64,000 nucleotides of DNA from P36-A1 sp049478495 (GCF_049478495.1 NZ_CP168083.1:868001-932000); one strand, 5' to 3'. Counted from the first letter of the stretch, positions 26,848 to 37,055 are shown. Numbers and translations are program-made. The notes: generated by a model from the sequence alone, not told the origin.

Positions 26848-27663
26848 ATGCCAGAGCTTCCGGAAGTAGAAACTGTAGTGCAAACTTTGAAGAAATTAAT
26901 ACTAGATAGAACAATAATTAAGGTAGAAGTATTATGGGAAAACATTATTGATAAAATTGAAGTTATTGATTTTAAAGAAAAAGTTAAAAATCAAAAGATT
27001 AAAGATATTCATCGTCAAGGTAAAATTATAATATTTGAACTTGATGATTATTTTATGTTGTCCCATTTAAGAATGGAAGGCAAATATTATTATTCAAAAC
27101 AACCTAAGATTGATAAACATTCACATGTCATATTTTACTTAGATAATGATATGTATTTAATATATAATGATGTTAGAAAATTTGGAAAAATATCATTAGT
27201 AAAAAAAGAATTATTAATGACACATCCATATTTATTAAAACTTGCTAAAGAGCCCTTTAATATGTCAAAAGAAGAGCTATTTAATTCTTTATCAAAAAGT
27301 AATAAAGCAATAAAGACCGTTTTACTAGATCAAAATATTTTAGCAGGTTTAGGCAATATATATGTAGATGAAGTATTGTTTTTATCTAAAATACATCCAG
27401 AAACGCCAGCAAAATCAATTACATTAAAGCAATCACAAGATATTATAAACAATTCTATTATTACTTTAAATAAAGCTATTTCACTTGGTGGAACTACGAT
27501 TAGATCATATACATCAAGTTTAGGTGTTACTGGAAAGTTTCAAAATGAATTAAATGTTCATACAAAAAAAGATGAACCGTGTATTAATTGCGGTAGTAAA
27601 ATTATTAAGATAAAAGTCAATGGAAGAGGTAGCTATTTATGTCCAAACTGTCAAAAAAAATAA
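26848..27663 (+). CDS. mutM: Formamidopyrimidine-DNA glycosylase
   Basis: Removes 8-oxoguanine and ring-opened purines and cuts the abasic site. 271 residues beginning MPELPEVETV, with the N-terminal Pro2 as nucleophile and Glu3. GLGNIYVDEVLF contributes the helix-two-turn-helix, and the C-terminal zinc finger is C-x2-C...C-x2-C (CINC ... CPNC). GAGGTG lies 8 bases before ATG. It overlaps coaE by 25 bases, heading the operon mutM-coaE-nfo-recJ. Confidence 0.96.
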   Translation: MPELPEVETVVQTLKKLILDRTIIKVEVLWENIIDKIEVIDFKEKVKNQKIKDIHRQGKIIIFELDDYFMLSHLRMEGKYYYSKQPKIDKHSHVIFYLDNDMYLIYNDVRKFGKISLVKKELLMTHPYLLKLAKEPFNMSKEELFNSLSKSNKAIKTVLLDQNILAGLGNIYVDEVLFLSKIHPETPAKSITLKQSQDIINNSIITLNKAISLGGTTIRSYTSSLGVTGKFQNELNVHTKKDEPCINCGSKIIKIKVNGRGSYLCPNCQKK

Positions 27664-28253
27664 TTATAGGACTTACAGGTAATATAGCAAGCGGTAAAAG
27701 TAGCGCTTCTTCATATCTTAAAATAAAAGGATATCAAATAATTGATACTGATCTAATTACCCAACAACTATATGATTATAATGCGGTTTTTAAAAAAGAA
27801 ATAGTTAAAATATTTACTGAAAATATTATTGTAGATAATAAAATAGACAAAAATAAAATATCACAGATTGTATTTGATGATAAAGAAAAATTAAAACAGT
27901 TAGAAGAAGTAGCTCATAATATGATATTTGATAAATCAATGGAATTAGTAAGAGAATCTAAAAACAAATTAATAATATTTGATGTTCCATTACTATTTGA
28001 ATCAAATTTCAATAAAATATGTGATAAGGTTATTTTTATTTATATTGATGAAGAAATACAACTAAAAAGACTATTACTAAGAAATAACTATGATTTAAAT
28101 TATGCTAAAAAAAGAATATATGCATTACAACCGCAAGAAATTAAAGTAAAGAAAGCTGATTTTATAATTGATAATAGTACAAATTTAGAAAATTTATATA
28201 GACAATTAGACTCAGTAATGAAAAATATAAAAGAGGAATATAAAATATGTTAA
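27639..28253 (+). CDS. coaE: Dephospho-CoA kinase
   Basis: Phosphorylates dephospho-CoA, the last step of CoA synthesis. P-loop GLTGNIASGKSSAS (about 11-24), DTDLITQQLY, VFDVPLLFES (about 109-118) and the C-terminal ADFIIDNS are all CoaE marks. 204 residues, normal length. It starts inside mutM, an arrangement common in Firmicutes (mutM-coaE), and overlaps nfo by 7 bases. Confidence 0.95.
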   Translation: MSKLSKKIIIGLTGNIASGKSSASSYLKIKGYQIIDTDLITQQLYDYNAVFKKEIVKIFTENIIVDNKIDKNKISQIVFDDKEKLKQLEEVAHNMIFDKSMELVRESKNKLIIFDVPLLFESNFNKICDKVIFIYIDEEIQLKRLLLRNNYDLNYAKKRIYALQPQEIKVKKADFIIDNSTNLENLYRQLDSVMKNIKEEYKIC

Positions 28254-29122
28254 AAATAGGAAGTCATGTAGGAATGAGTGCACCAGATTATTTAGAACAA
28301 GCTGTAAAAGATGCTGTATCATATAATGCTAATACCTTTATGTTTTATACAGGTGCACCACAAAATACTAGAAGAAAACCAATAAGTGATCTTCATATTG
28401 AAGAAGCTAAAATACTTATGGAAAAAAATAATATAGACATTAACGATATTGTTGTTCATTCACCATATATAATTAACCTAGCTAATACAATAAAACCAGA
28501 GACATTTGAGTTAGCTGTAAGTTTTCTTATCCAAGAAATTGATAGGGTAGAACAAATTGGTGCTAAATATTTAGTACTTCATCCTGGTAGTCATGTAAAA
28601 GCTGGTGAACAAGTTGGTTTAGACCAAATAGTAAAAGGTTTAAATGAATCATTAAAACATGATCAAAAAGTAGAAATATGTCTAGAAACAATGGCAGGTA
28701 AGGGCAGTGAATTAGGAATAAGTTTTGAGCAAATAAAATATTTGATAGATAATGTCGATAATAATCATTTATTAAAGGTATGCTTAGATACTTGTCACTT
28801 ACATGATGCTGGATATGATTTAAATGATTTTGATAGAATATTAAAAGAATTTGATGAAATAATTGGTCTTGATAAATTAAAAGTTATTCATGTTAACGAT
28901 TCAAAAAATATAAAAGGTGCAAAAAAAGATAGACATGCTAATTTAGGATATGGAGAAATAGGCTTTGAAACTCTTTGCAAAATAGTAAATCATCCAAAGT
29001 TAAATGATGTAATAAAAATCTTAGAGACTCCTTGGCATGAAGGTAAACCATACTATAAAAAAGAAATAGAAATGCTTAGATCTAAAAAATATGATGCAGG
29101 ATACTTAGAAAATGAAATATAG
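28247..29122 (+). CDS. nfo: Deoxyribonuclease IV (AP endonuclease)
   Basis: TIM-barrel AP endonuclease that cuts 5' of abasic sites, the step after MutM. Metal-binding signatures visible are YLVLHPGSHV (about 105-114), CLETMAGKGSE (about 145-155), LKVCLDTCHLHDAGYD (about 176-191), KVIHVNDSK and the C-terminal ILETP. 291 residues, family length. Overlaps coaE and recJ, so these repair genes are co-translated. Confidence 0.96.
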   Translation: MLKIGSHVGMSAPDYLEQAVKDAVSYNANTFMFYTGAPQNTRRKPISDLHIEEAKILMEKNNIDINDIVVHSPYIINLANTIKPETFELAVSFLIQEIDRVEQIGAKYLVLHPGSHVKAGEQVGLDQIVKGLNESLKHDQKVEICLETMAGKGSELGISFEQIKYLIDNVDNNHLLKVCLDTCHLHDAGYDLNDFDRILKEFDEIIGLDKLKVIHVNDSKNIKGAKKDRHANLGYGEIGFETLCKIVNHPKLNDVIKILETPWHEGKPYYKKEIEMLRSKKYDAGYLENEI

Positions 29123-30710
29123 AATATTAGATACTTCAATGAGTGATATTATTGAACAAAATACTTGCCTTCCAAAACTTGCATCCATAGTTTTAGCATC
29201 AAAAAATAAGACGTTGATAAAAGACTATTTAAATTATAAGTATAAAAAACCAGAGTTTGAAATGATGGATGATGCTGTTGAAATAATAAGAGTTCATATG
29301 AATAATAAAAATAAGATAATGATTATGGGAGATTATGATTGTGATGGTATACTAGCAACTACAATCTTAGCTAAAACATTTGATTTATTAGACTATGAAA
29401 ACTATAAATTTTATATTCCTAATAGAATTAAAGATGGTTATGGAATTAATCCTAAAATAGTTGATAGCTTCATAAAAGAAGATGTAGATCTAATAATTAC
29501 TGTAGACAATGGTATAAATGCTACAAGTGCAATAGAACATTGTATAGAAAACAATATTGCAATTATAATAACCGATCATCATACATTAGATTCATCATAC
29601 ATTAATAATGTTACATATATACATCCTTCATTATCTAATTTAGATTATGAAATTAGTGGTGGAATGGTAGCTTATTTTCTTGCAAGTGCTTTATTAAATA
29701 GAGAAGATGATTATTTACAAGCCTTAGCTTCTATAACAACTATATCAGATGTAATGCCTTTAATTAAAGGTAATCGAAAATTTGTAAGAATGGGTTTAGC
29801 AAGTATTAATAAGTACAATTATTTGCCAATAAAATTATTGAGTAATAATTTTGTTGATAGTTCTGCAATAGGTTCAAATATTGCTCCTAAAATAAATGCT
29901 TTAGGAAGATTACCTGAGTTGTATGATCCAAATTTATTAGTACATTATTTTAAATCAAATAAGAAAGAAGTTCAAAAAAACTTTGCAAATGAAATAGAAA
30001 ATGTAAATAAAAAAAGAAAAGAAATCAGTAATGAATTTTATAATAAGCATAAAGATTCAAAAATTAATAATAACTTCTTATTTATTGAAGATAAAGAAAT
30101 GCATGAGGGTCTAATTGGATTAATCGCTTCACGCTTTTCTAATGAATTTAATTGTGTATGCTTAGTTAGTACAACTAATAATAGCGAACATAAGGCTAGT
30201 CTAAGAAGCATTGAAGGTATAAATGTCTATGATATAGTTAAAAAAAATGAAAAGTTATTTAAAAAATATGGTGGACATTCACAAGCAATGGGAATGAGTT
30301 TTGAAGAAAATGAGGTAGAGAATATTCAAAATATGTTTGTTGATAATCTTTCAACATTAGATGTGAAAGAAAAAATATATGATGTTATCAATGTAGATTT
30401 AAAACTACTAAATGTTGAAAATATTAAGAACTTAAGATATTTAGAACCATTTGGAAATGGGTTTGATATGCCACTATTTATCTTAAAGGATGCTATAGTA
30501 ACTAAGGTTACAAAACTATCAAAAGGAGTACATCATAAAGTATCTTTACTATTTAAAGATTATTCAGCAGATGTAATGTTTTTCTTTTCGCAAAACATTG
30601 ATTTGAAAATAAATGATAATATAAATTTAATTGTAAAAGTAGGTATAAATAATTTTAGAAATAATGAAAGTGTTAGTATGATTGTCGAATCATATGAATA
30701 TCTAACATAA
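29112..30710 (+). CDS. recJ: Single-strand-specific exonuclease RecJ (short form)
   Basis: DHH-superfamily 5'-3' ssDNA exonuclease of recombination and base-excision repair. Motifs are IMGDYDCDGILATT (about 72-85), VDNGINA, IITDHHT (the DHH motif, about 153-159), and the DHHA1 domain with GLIASRF and KYGGHSQAMGM (about 390). At 532 residues it lacks the C-terminal extension of the Bacillus protein (about 770). Overlaps nfo by 11 bases; last gene of the mutM operon. Confidence 0.9.
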   Translation: MKYRILDTSMSDIIEQNTCLPKLASIVLASKNKTLIKDYLNYKYKKPEFEMMDDAVEIIRVHMNNKNKIMIMGDYDCDGILATTILAKTFDLLDYENYKFYIPNRIKDGYGINPKIVDSFIKEDVDLIITVDNGINATSAIEHCIENNIAIIITDHHTLDSSYINNVTYIHPSLSNLDYEISGGMVAYFLASALLNREDDYLQALASITTISDVMPLIKGNRKFVRMGLASINKYNYLPIKLLSNNFVDSSAIGSNIAPKINALGRLPELYDPNLLVHYFKSNKKEVQKNFANEIENVNKKRKEISNEFYNKHKDSKINNNFLFIEDKEMHEGLIGLIASRFSNEFNCVCLVSTTNNSEHKASLRSIEGINVYDIVKKNEKLFKKYGGHSQAMGMSFEENEVENIQNMFVDNLSTLDVKEKIYDVINVDLKLLNVENIKNLRYLEPFGNGFDMPLFILKDAIVTKVTKLSKGVHHKVSLLFKDYSADVMFFFSQNIDLKINDNINLIVKVGINNFRNNESVSMIVESYEYLT

Positions 30711-30724
30711 GTTAACTACATATA

Positions 30725-30753
30725 TTGTAAAGGCATTACAATTATAATATAAT
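30725..30753 (+). promoter_or_regulatory. Promoter of apt-rel with a palindrome over the -35
   Basis: TTGTAA (30725-30730), 17-bp spacer, TATAAT (30748-30753). TTGTAA-N5-TTACAA (30725-30741) is a perfect inverted repeat covering the -35, so it may be an operator. Confidence 0.5.
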
Positions 30754-30784
30754 AAACTAGTTAAAAAGAAAGTAGAGGGTTTTT

Positions 30785-31297
30785 ATGGACTTAAAAAAAT
30801 ATATAGCAAGAGTAGATGACTTTCCTAAAGAAGGAATTGTATTTAGAGATATAACTCCATTGATGGCAGATGGTGATGCCTTTAAGTATGCTACAGATCA
30901 GTTTACTGAATATGTTAAAAGCATTGATGCTGACATTATAGTTGGACCAGAAGCAAGAGGATTTATATTTGGGTGTCCTGTTGCAACAAATCTAAAAAAA
31001 GGATTTATACCTGTTAGAAAACCTGGTAAATTACCTAGAGAAACAGTATGTTCAGAATATGATTTAGAATATGGAAGTAATACATTATGCATGCATGCAG
31101 ATTCAATACACAAAGGACAAAAAATAGTTATTGTTGACGATCTTTTGGCCACTGGTGGAACTGTAAAAGCAACAATTGATTTAATAGAAAGAATGGGTGG
31201 AGAGGTAGTAGGATGTGCCTTCTTAATAGAATTAGTAGAATTAGAAGGGCGTAAATTACTAGATGGATATAATGTCATCTCACTAATGGAATATTAA
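30785..31297 (+). CDS. apt: Adenine phosphoribosyltransferase
   Basis: Salvages adenine to AMP with PRPP. 170 residues: FPKEGIVFRDITPLM (about 13-27), GPEARGFIFG, RKPGKLP, and the PRPP loop VIVDDLLATGGTVKA (about 117-131). Followed one base after the stop by rel, the same order as in Bacillus (apt-relA). Confidence 0.96.
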   Translation: MDLKKYIARVDDFPKEGIVFRDITPLMADGDAFKYATDQFTEYVKSIDADIIVGPEARGFIFGCPVATNLKKGFIPVRKPGKLPRETVCSEYDLEYGSNTLCMHADSIHKGQKIVIVDDLLATGGTVKATIDLIERMGGEVVGCAFLIELVELEGRKLLDGYNVISLMEY

Positions 31298-31298
31298 T

Positions 31299-33494
31299 AT
31301 GGATAATCAGTCTATCAAAAGTGATGTCGTTATTCCTTTTGATACTTTATTAAAATATACTACACCTTACATTCATAGTACAGAATATATAGATTTAATC
31401 CGCAAAGCTTATGATTTTGCGGTTTTAAAGCATGCAACACAAATTAGAAAAAGTGGTGAACCTTACGTTAATCATGTAATAAATGTCGCTATTATACTTG
31501 CTAAACTACAAGTAGCACCTAATGTTATAATATCTGGTTTATTACATGATGTTGTTGAAGATCAAGATGTAACTGTAAAAGAATTAGAACAAATGTTTAA
31601 TGCTGAAGTAGCAACAATTGTTGAAGCAGTCACTAAACTTGGTAATCTACCAACATTTAACGAAGCTGAATACCAAGCTGAAAATCATCGTAAAATTTTT
31701 ATTGCAATGTCTAAAGATATTAGAGTAATATTAGTTAAACTTGCAGATAGATTACATAATATGCTAACTCTACAATATATGCCATCTCATAAACAAAAAA
31801 GAATTGCTCAAGAAACTTTAGATGTTTATGCACCTATAGCCCATAGACTAGGTTTAGGAGAAATAAAAGCTACTTTAGAAGATAAATGTTTATATTACTT
31901 AGATCAAAAAAAATACTTTGAATTAGTAGAGCTAGTGAATATGAAAAAAAGAGAAAGAGACGAATTAGTCGAAGATATGATAAAAGCCGTTGACTCTTTA
32001 CTAGTTTCTAATAATATCATAGTAGATATATCAGGAAGATCAAAACACTTATATTCTATTTACAAAAAAATGGTTTATAAGCATAAAAAATTTGATGAGA
32101 TTTATGACTTACAGGCAATAAGAATAATCTGTAAAGATGTTATGACATGTTATGGAGTTTTAGGATTAATTCATAACATGTATCGACCAATACCAGGTAG
32201 ATTTAAAGATTACATAGCAATGAAAAAGCCCAATATGTATCAATCACTCCACACAACAATAATTGGTGTAGGAGGAGTTATTTTTGAGCTACAAATAAGA
32301 ACAAAAGAAATGGATGAAATTGCTGAAAGAGGATTTGCTGCCCATTGGCGTTACAAAGAAGGTAGTGAAAAAATTTCTCAACAAGCATTAGAAGAACAAT
32401 TACATTGGTTTAGAGATTTTGTATCCTTAAGTGATGATGCTGATGATGTACAAGCTCAAGAATATATGCATAATTTACAAAGAGATATTTTTGAAGCTAA
32501 TGTATATGCATTAACGCCAAAAGGAAAAGTAATATCATTACCTAATGAATCATCAGTAATTGATTTTGCCTATAGAATTCACTCTAAAGTAGCTGAAAAC
32601 ATGACTGGAGCACTTGTAAATGGAAACTTTGTTCCATTTAACACAAAGCTAAAAACAGGTGATGTCATCGAAATACAAACACAAAAAAATGCGCCAGGTC
32701 CATCCGAAGGTTGGCTAGATATAGTAAAAACAGGGAATGCTCGTCAAAAAATAAAACAATACTTAAAAGCAAAAGATGAAGCAGAAAGAAAAGAATATAT
32801 TGATAAAGGCCGCTCGATGCTAAATAAAGCAGCAAAAGTTCGTAAATTAGATGAGCATAAGCTAGAACAAAAAGAAGGTATTGAAAGAGCACTTAAGTTT
32901 TACAAAGTATCAGGCTTTGAAGAAGTATTGTTTAAGTTAGGTCATGGTAAAGCAGACGTAGATGAAGTTATCGACTCAATATATAACATTAAACCTATAT
33001 TTTCAATTCCCAAACTTTTAAAAAAGAAAGTTACCAATATACAATCTGTAGATAAAGGTGTAATAGTAGATGGCATAGATCAAATTGCTGTAGAACTTGC
33101 TAACTGTTGTAGTCCAATACCAGGAGATGAAATTATTGGATATGTATCAAGTGGTAGTGCTATAAAAGTTCACAGAATTGATTGTCCAAATGTAAAACAC
33201 TTAAATCAAAATGCTTTATTGCCAGTTTATTGGGATCCTCTAGCATTGAAAGGAAAATATTATTTTGTTGATGTTGTTATAAAAGCACTTGATCGTAGTT
33301 ATCTTTTAAGTGACATAGTTACAACACTATCCCAAAACAATATTCAAGTACAATCAATTGATAATAAATTAGGGGATATAGATGTAGATATAAACCTAAC
33401 TATTAGAGTTTCAAATGGAGAACAATTAAAAAGAGTAATGGAGAATTTCAAAAAAATAGATAGTGTTTCTGCAGTTATTAGAGTAACAAAATAA
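31299..33494 (+). CDS. rel: Bifunctional (p)ppGpp synthetase/hydrolase Rel
   Basis: 731 residues. HD hydrolase domain (HATQIRKSGEPYVNHV, LLHDVVEDQDV), synthetase domain (YSIYKKMVYKHKKFDEIYDLQAIRI, then MYRPIPGRFKDYIA, and KPNMYQSLHTT), TGS domain (VYALTPKGKVISLP), a CC segment (LANCCSPIPGDEIIG) and a C-terminal ACT domain. This is the long ribosome-associated Rel of Firmicutes that makes and degrades the stringent-response alarmone. Co-transcribed with apt. Confidence 0.96.
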   Translation: MDNQSIKSDVVIPFDTLLKYTTPYIHSTEYIDLIRKAYDFAVLKHATQIRKSGEPYVNHVINVAIILAKLQVAPNVIISGLLHDVVEDQDVTVKELEQMFNAEVATIVEAVTKLGNLPTFNEAEYQAENHRKIFIAMSKDIRVILVKLADRLHNMLTLQYMPSHKQKRIAQETLDVYAPIAHRLGLGEIKATLEDKCLYYLDQKKYFELVELVNMKKRERDELVEDMIKAVDSLLVSNNIIVDISGRSKHLYSIYKKMVYKHKKFDEIYDLQAIRIICKDVMTCYGVLGLIHNMYRPIPGRFKDYIAMKKPNMYQSLHTTIIGVGGVIFELQIRTKEMDEIAERGFAAHWRYKEGSEKISQQALEEQLHWFRDFVSLSDDADDVQAQEYMHNLQRDIFEANVYALTPKGKVISLPNESSVIDFAYRIHSKVAENMTGALVNGNFVPFNTKLKTGDVIEIQTQKNAPGPSEGWLDIVKTGNARQKIKQYLKAKDEAERKEYIDKGRSMLNKAAKVRKLDEHKLEQKEGIERALKFYKVSGFEEVLFKLGHGKADVDEVIDSIYNIKPIFSIPKLLKKKVTNIQSVDKGVIVDGIDQIAVELANCCSPIPGDEIIGYVSSGSAIKVHRIDCPNVKHLNQNALLPVYWDPLALKGKYYFVDVVIKALDRSYLLSDIVTTLSQNNIQVQSIDNKLGDIDVDINLTIRVSNGEQLKRVMENFKKIDSVSAVIRVTK

Positions 33495-33537
33495 AATAAT
33501 AAATTTTATAGTGATACTTTAAAATTAGATTTATGAC

Positions 33538-33562
33538 AAAGCGATTAATTTCGCTTTTTTTA
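33538..33562 (+). terminator. Terminator after rel
   Basis: AAAGCGA (33538-33544), loop, TCGCTTT (33551-33557), T-run. Confidence 0.82.
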
Positions 33563-33701
33563 TTTGAGCTAGAATATCATTAACAGAATAAGAAAAAGCA
33601 AGAATAGCTAAAAAAAAACTCTAAAATTGCTCTAAGAACAATAACAGAACAAAAAAATGAATAAAAAGCATATAAAATACATCTAGATAGGTATCATTAA
33701 A

Positions 33702-33730
33702 TTGACAAGTAGTGGTATTTTTCTTATAAT
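33702..33730 (+). promoter_or_regulatory. Consensus promoter of the hisS operon
   Basis: A perfect TTGACA (33702-33707), 17-bp spacer and perfect TATAAT (33725-33730). The leader contains AAAATCAA (33751-33758) pairing with TTGATTTT (33770-33777), a weak hairpin before the ribosome binding site. No T-box is present. Confidence 0.85.
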
Positions 33731-33796
33731 AAAAGGTAGTTAAATGACATAAAATCAATAAAAAAAGACTTGATTTTTAATGAAAGGGTGAGATGA

Positions 33797-35071
33797 ATGG
33801 AAATAATAATAAAGCCACGTGGAACAGAAGATTTATTATTTGAAGACACAAAAAAATGGCAAATAATTGAAAAAATTATAAAAGATGAAGCTTCAAAATA
33901 CAATTTTTTAGAAATGCGTACGCCAATATTTGAAAGCACATCTTTATTTCAAAGAGGAGTTGGAGAAACAACAGATGTAGTTTCAAAAGAAATGTATACA
34001 TTCTCTGATAAAAAAGGAAGAAGTTTAACATTAAGACCAGAAGGAACAACTGGAGTAATAAGAGCATATATTGAAAACAAAATGTTTGGTTATGATAATC
34101 AACCAGTTAAAGCATACTATTGTGGGCCAATGTTTAGATATGAAAGACCGCAAAAAGGAAGACAAAGACAATTTCACCAATTTGGAGTTGAAACATTAGG
34201 AGAAAAAAGTCCTCAAATTGATGTGGAATGTATTACTTTAGGTTTAGATGTCTTAAATAAATTTGGACTAAAAAACTTAAAGGTTTTAATAAACTCTTTA
34301 GGAGATACTGAAAGTAGACTTGCATATAGAACTGCACTTATTGAATATTTTTCACAATATAAGGAAGAGCTATGTAGTGATTGCAAGGATAGATTAGAAA
34401 AAAATCCTTTAAGAATATTAGACTGTAAAGTTTGTTCTAAAAAAGAATTTATGAAAAAGGTTCCAAAATTTTCAGATTACCTAAATGAAGCATCAACAAA
34501 ATATTTTAATGATGTCCTTACAATATTAGATTCATTAAAAATTCAATATGAAATAGATGAAAGATTAGTTAGAGGCCTTGATTACTATACTGATACAATA
34601 TTTGAAGTAGTTTCTACAAACGAATCAAGTGGTGCACAAGCAACATTATTTGGTGGTGGAAGATATGATGGATTAGTAGAAAGTTTAGGTGGACCTGCAA
34701 CAAGTGGTGTAGGATTTGGTATGGGTCTTGAAAGAATACTTATTGCTATTGATACAGAAAATCCAAATTTATTTAAACAAGAAGCACTAGATGTTTATGT
34801 AATGCCACTAATACCAGAAGCTATGAATTATAGTTTTAAAATATTAGAAACACTAAGACAAAAAGGTGTAAAAGCAGACATGGCATATGAAATTAAATCA
34901 ATGAAAGCTATGTTTAGATATGTAGAAAGAAACAATATTGATAATGTGATTATAATAGGTGAAAATGAAATGAATAATCAATCTATAATCTATAAAGATA
35001 TCAAGTCTAATCAACAAACTCAATTAGATGAAAATTGGTTAAGTACCATACTTGAAAGGATTAATAAATAA
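33797..35071 (+). CDS. hisS: Histidyl-tRNA synthetase
   Basis: Class II synthetase, 424 residues. Starts with KPRGTEDLL; motif 2 is YCGPMFRYERPQKGRQRQFHQFG (about 110-132), the histidine-specific RGLDYYTDTIFEV is near 259, and motif 3 is GVGFGMGLERIL. An anticodon-binding domain follows. The stop overlaps the aspS ATG by one base, the hisS-aspS order of Bacillus. Strong consensus promoter upstream. Confidence 0.97.
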   Translation: MEIIIKPRGTEDLLFEDTKKWQIIEKIIKDEASKYNFLEMRTPIFESTSLFQRGVGETTDVVSKEMYTFSDKKGRSLTLRPEGTTGVIRAYIENKMFGYDNQPVKAYYCGPMFRYERPQKGRQRQFHQFGVETLGEKSPQIDVECITLGLDVLNKFGLKNLKVLINSLGDTESRLAYRTALIEYFSQYKEELCSDCKDRLEKNPLRILDCKVCSKKEFMKKVPKFSDYLNEASTKYFNDVLTILDSLKIQYEIDERLVRGLDYYTDTIFEVVSTNESSGAQATLFGGGRYDGLVESLGGPATSGVGFGMGLERILIAIDTENPNLFKQEALDVYVMPLIPEAMNYSFKILETLRQKGVKADMAYEIKSMKAMFRYVERNNIDNVIIIGENEMNNQSIIYKDIKSNQQTQLDENWLSTILERINK

Positions 35072-36813
35072 TGAAAAGAACGCATAATAACGGACAATTA
35101 CGTCTAGAAGATTTAGAACAAGAAGTAACATTAATTGGTTGGGTAGCAAAAAAAAGAAACTTAGGATCATTAGTATTCATTGATTTAAGAGATCGCTATG
35201 GTATAACACAAATAATCTTTGATGAAAAATTAAGTGATGTTACAACAGCAATTAGAAATGAATATATAATAGAAGTAAAAGGAAATGTTTCAAAAAGAAG
35301 AGATGCTAACCCTAACTTAGCAACAGGAGAAATTGAAGTTATTGCTAATAGTGTTAACATTATAAATACCGCAAAAACAACTCCAATTATAATAGCTGAT
35401 GAAACTGATGCATTAGAAGACACTAGGATGAAATATCGTTACTTAGATTTAAGACGTCCAATAATGCAACAAAAATTTATTATGCGCGCAAAACTAAGCA
35501 AAGTAATTCGAAATTACTTAGATGATTTAGATTTTATAGATGTTGAAACACCAATATTGACAGCTTCAACTCCAGAAGGTGCAAGAGATTATGTAGTGCC
35601 AAGTAGAGTACACCATGATAGTTTTTATGCACTACCTCAATCACCACAATTATTCAAACAATTACTAATGGTTGCAGGTTTTGAAAAATATTATCAAATT
35701 GCTAAATGCTTTAGAGATGAAGATTTAAGAGCGGATAGACAACCCGAATTTACACAAGTAGATATTGAAACTTCATTTTTATCAATGGAAGAAATTCAAA
35801 CAATGATAGAAGGTTTATTTTCAAAAATTATGAAAGAAGTACAAGGTGTTGATATAAAAATACCTTTTGATAGAATATCATATAATGATGCTATGAATAA
35901 ATATGGAAGTGATAAACCTGATTTAAGATATGGTTTTGAATTACAAGACTTAAATGAAACATTAGATGGAATTGATTTTGGAGTATTTAGTAATGCAATC
36001 AAATCAAATGGTAATGTTAAAGCATTAGTTATTAAAGACAATGCAGATAAATATTCAAGAAAAGATATTGATAAATTAGAAGCGTTAGCTAAAAAGAACC
36101 ATGCAAAAGGTTTAGCTTGGTTAAAAGTAGAAATAGACAAATTTGCTGGACCAATAGCTAAATTCTTTAATGATGAATACAAAGAAAAACTAATTAATAG
36201 ATTAGATTTAGAAGAAAATGATTTAGTTTTATTTGTTGCAGATAAATGGGATGTTGTATGCAACTCTTTAGGAGCATTAAGAACGCATTTAGCAAATGAA
36301 TTAAATTATATAGATACATCACTATATGCTTTTTGTTGGGTAATAGATTGGCCACTTTATGAGTATAGTGAAGAAGATAATCGTTACTATGCAGCACACC
36401 ATCCATTTACAAGACCAGCAGTTGAAAATTATAATGATTTTGATACTAATCAAGAAAATGCTAAAGCTCAAGCTTATGATATTGTCTTGAATGGTTATGA
36501 AATAGGTGGAGGTTCACTAAGAATATATGATCAAGAAATGCAAAAAAGAATGTTTAAGGCACTTGGATTTACAGCAGAAGAAATTCAAAGCAAATTTGGA
36601 TTCTTTGTAGATGCACTTCAATATGGTACACCACCACATGGTGGAATTGCATTAGGTTTAGATAGACTAGCAATGATACTTAGTGGTGGAGATTCAATTA
36701 GAGATGTAATTGCATTTCCAAAAAATGCTAGTGCAGTTGATCCAATGTCAGAAGCTCCAAATCAAATATCAGATTTACAAAAAGAAGAGCTAGGTATAGT
36801 AATAAAGAAATAG
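35071..36813 (+). CDS. aspS: Aspartyl-tRNA synthetase (bacterial type)
   Basis: 580 residues: N-terminal OB fold (RTHNNGQLRLEDL, VTLIGWVAKKRNLG), catalytic core with TPEGARDYVVPSR, QSPQLFKQLLMVAGFEKYYQIAKCFRDEDLRADRQPEFTQ in motif 2, the inserted GAD domain (about 300-400), and motif 3 GIALGLDRLAM. Whether it also charges tRNA-Asn cannot be told here. It heads the downstream group ynzC-ppi-tkt through very short gaps. Confidence 0.97.
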   Translation: MKRTHNNGQLRLEDLEQEVTLIGWVAKKRNLGSLVFIDLRDRYGITQIIFDEKLSDVTTAIRNEYIIEVKGNVSKRRDANPNLATGEIEVIANSVNIINTAKTTPIIIADETDALEDTRMKYRYLDLRRPIMQQKFIMRAKLSKVIRNYLDDLDFIDVETPILTASTPEGARDYVVPSRVHHDSFYALPQSPQLFKQLLMVAGFEKYYQIAKCFRDEDLRADRQPEFTQVDIETSFLSMEEIQTMIEGLFSKIMKEVQGVDIKIPFDRISYNDAMNKYGSDKPDLRYGFELQDLNETLDGIDFGVFSNAIKSNGNVKALVIKDNADKYSRKDIDKLEALAKKNHAKGLAWLKVEIDKFAGPIAKFFNDEYKEKLINRLDLEENDLVLFVADKWDVVCNSLGALRTHLANELNYIDTSLYAFCWVIDWPLYEYSEEDNRYYAAHHPFTRPAVENYNDFDTNQENAKAQAYDIVLNGYEIGGGSLRIYDQEMQKRMFKALGFTAEEIQSKFGFFVDALQYGTPPHGGIALGLDRLAMILSGGDSIRDVIAFPKNASAVDPMSEAPNQISDLQKEELGIVIKK

Positions 36814-36821
36814 GTGAAAAG

Positions 36822-37055
36822 ATGATAGAAGATCATAAAATAAAAAGAATTAACGAACTAGCAGCTAAAGCAAAAGAATGTGAGTTAAGTAGTGAAGAAT
36901 TAAAAGAACGTGAACAACTTAGAAAAGAATATATTAATGCATATAAAAAAAGTGTTACAAATCAACTGTTGAATGTAAAAGTTGTAAATAAACACGGGAA
37001 AGATATTACCCCAGAAAAATTGAAAAAAGCTAAATCTGAAAGGAAAAAATCATAA
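36822..37055 (+). CDS. ynzC: DUF896 (YnzC/UPF0291) protein
   Basis: 77 residues, charged and helical, with the DUF896 pattern KRINELAAKAKE..LSSEEL.ER..LRKEYI and a C-terminal NVKVVNKHGKDITPEKLKK. In Bacillus ynzC lies in the yneA-yneB-ynzC SOS operon just before tkt; here it is between aspS and a cyclophilin gene. Function unknown; Bacillus homologues fold as helical hairpins. Confidence 0.9.
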   Translation: MIEDHKIKRINELAAKAKECELSSEELKEREQLRKEYINAYKKSVTNQLLNVKVVNKHGKDITPEKLKKAKSERKKS

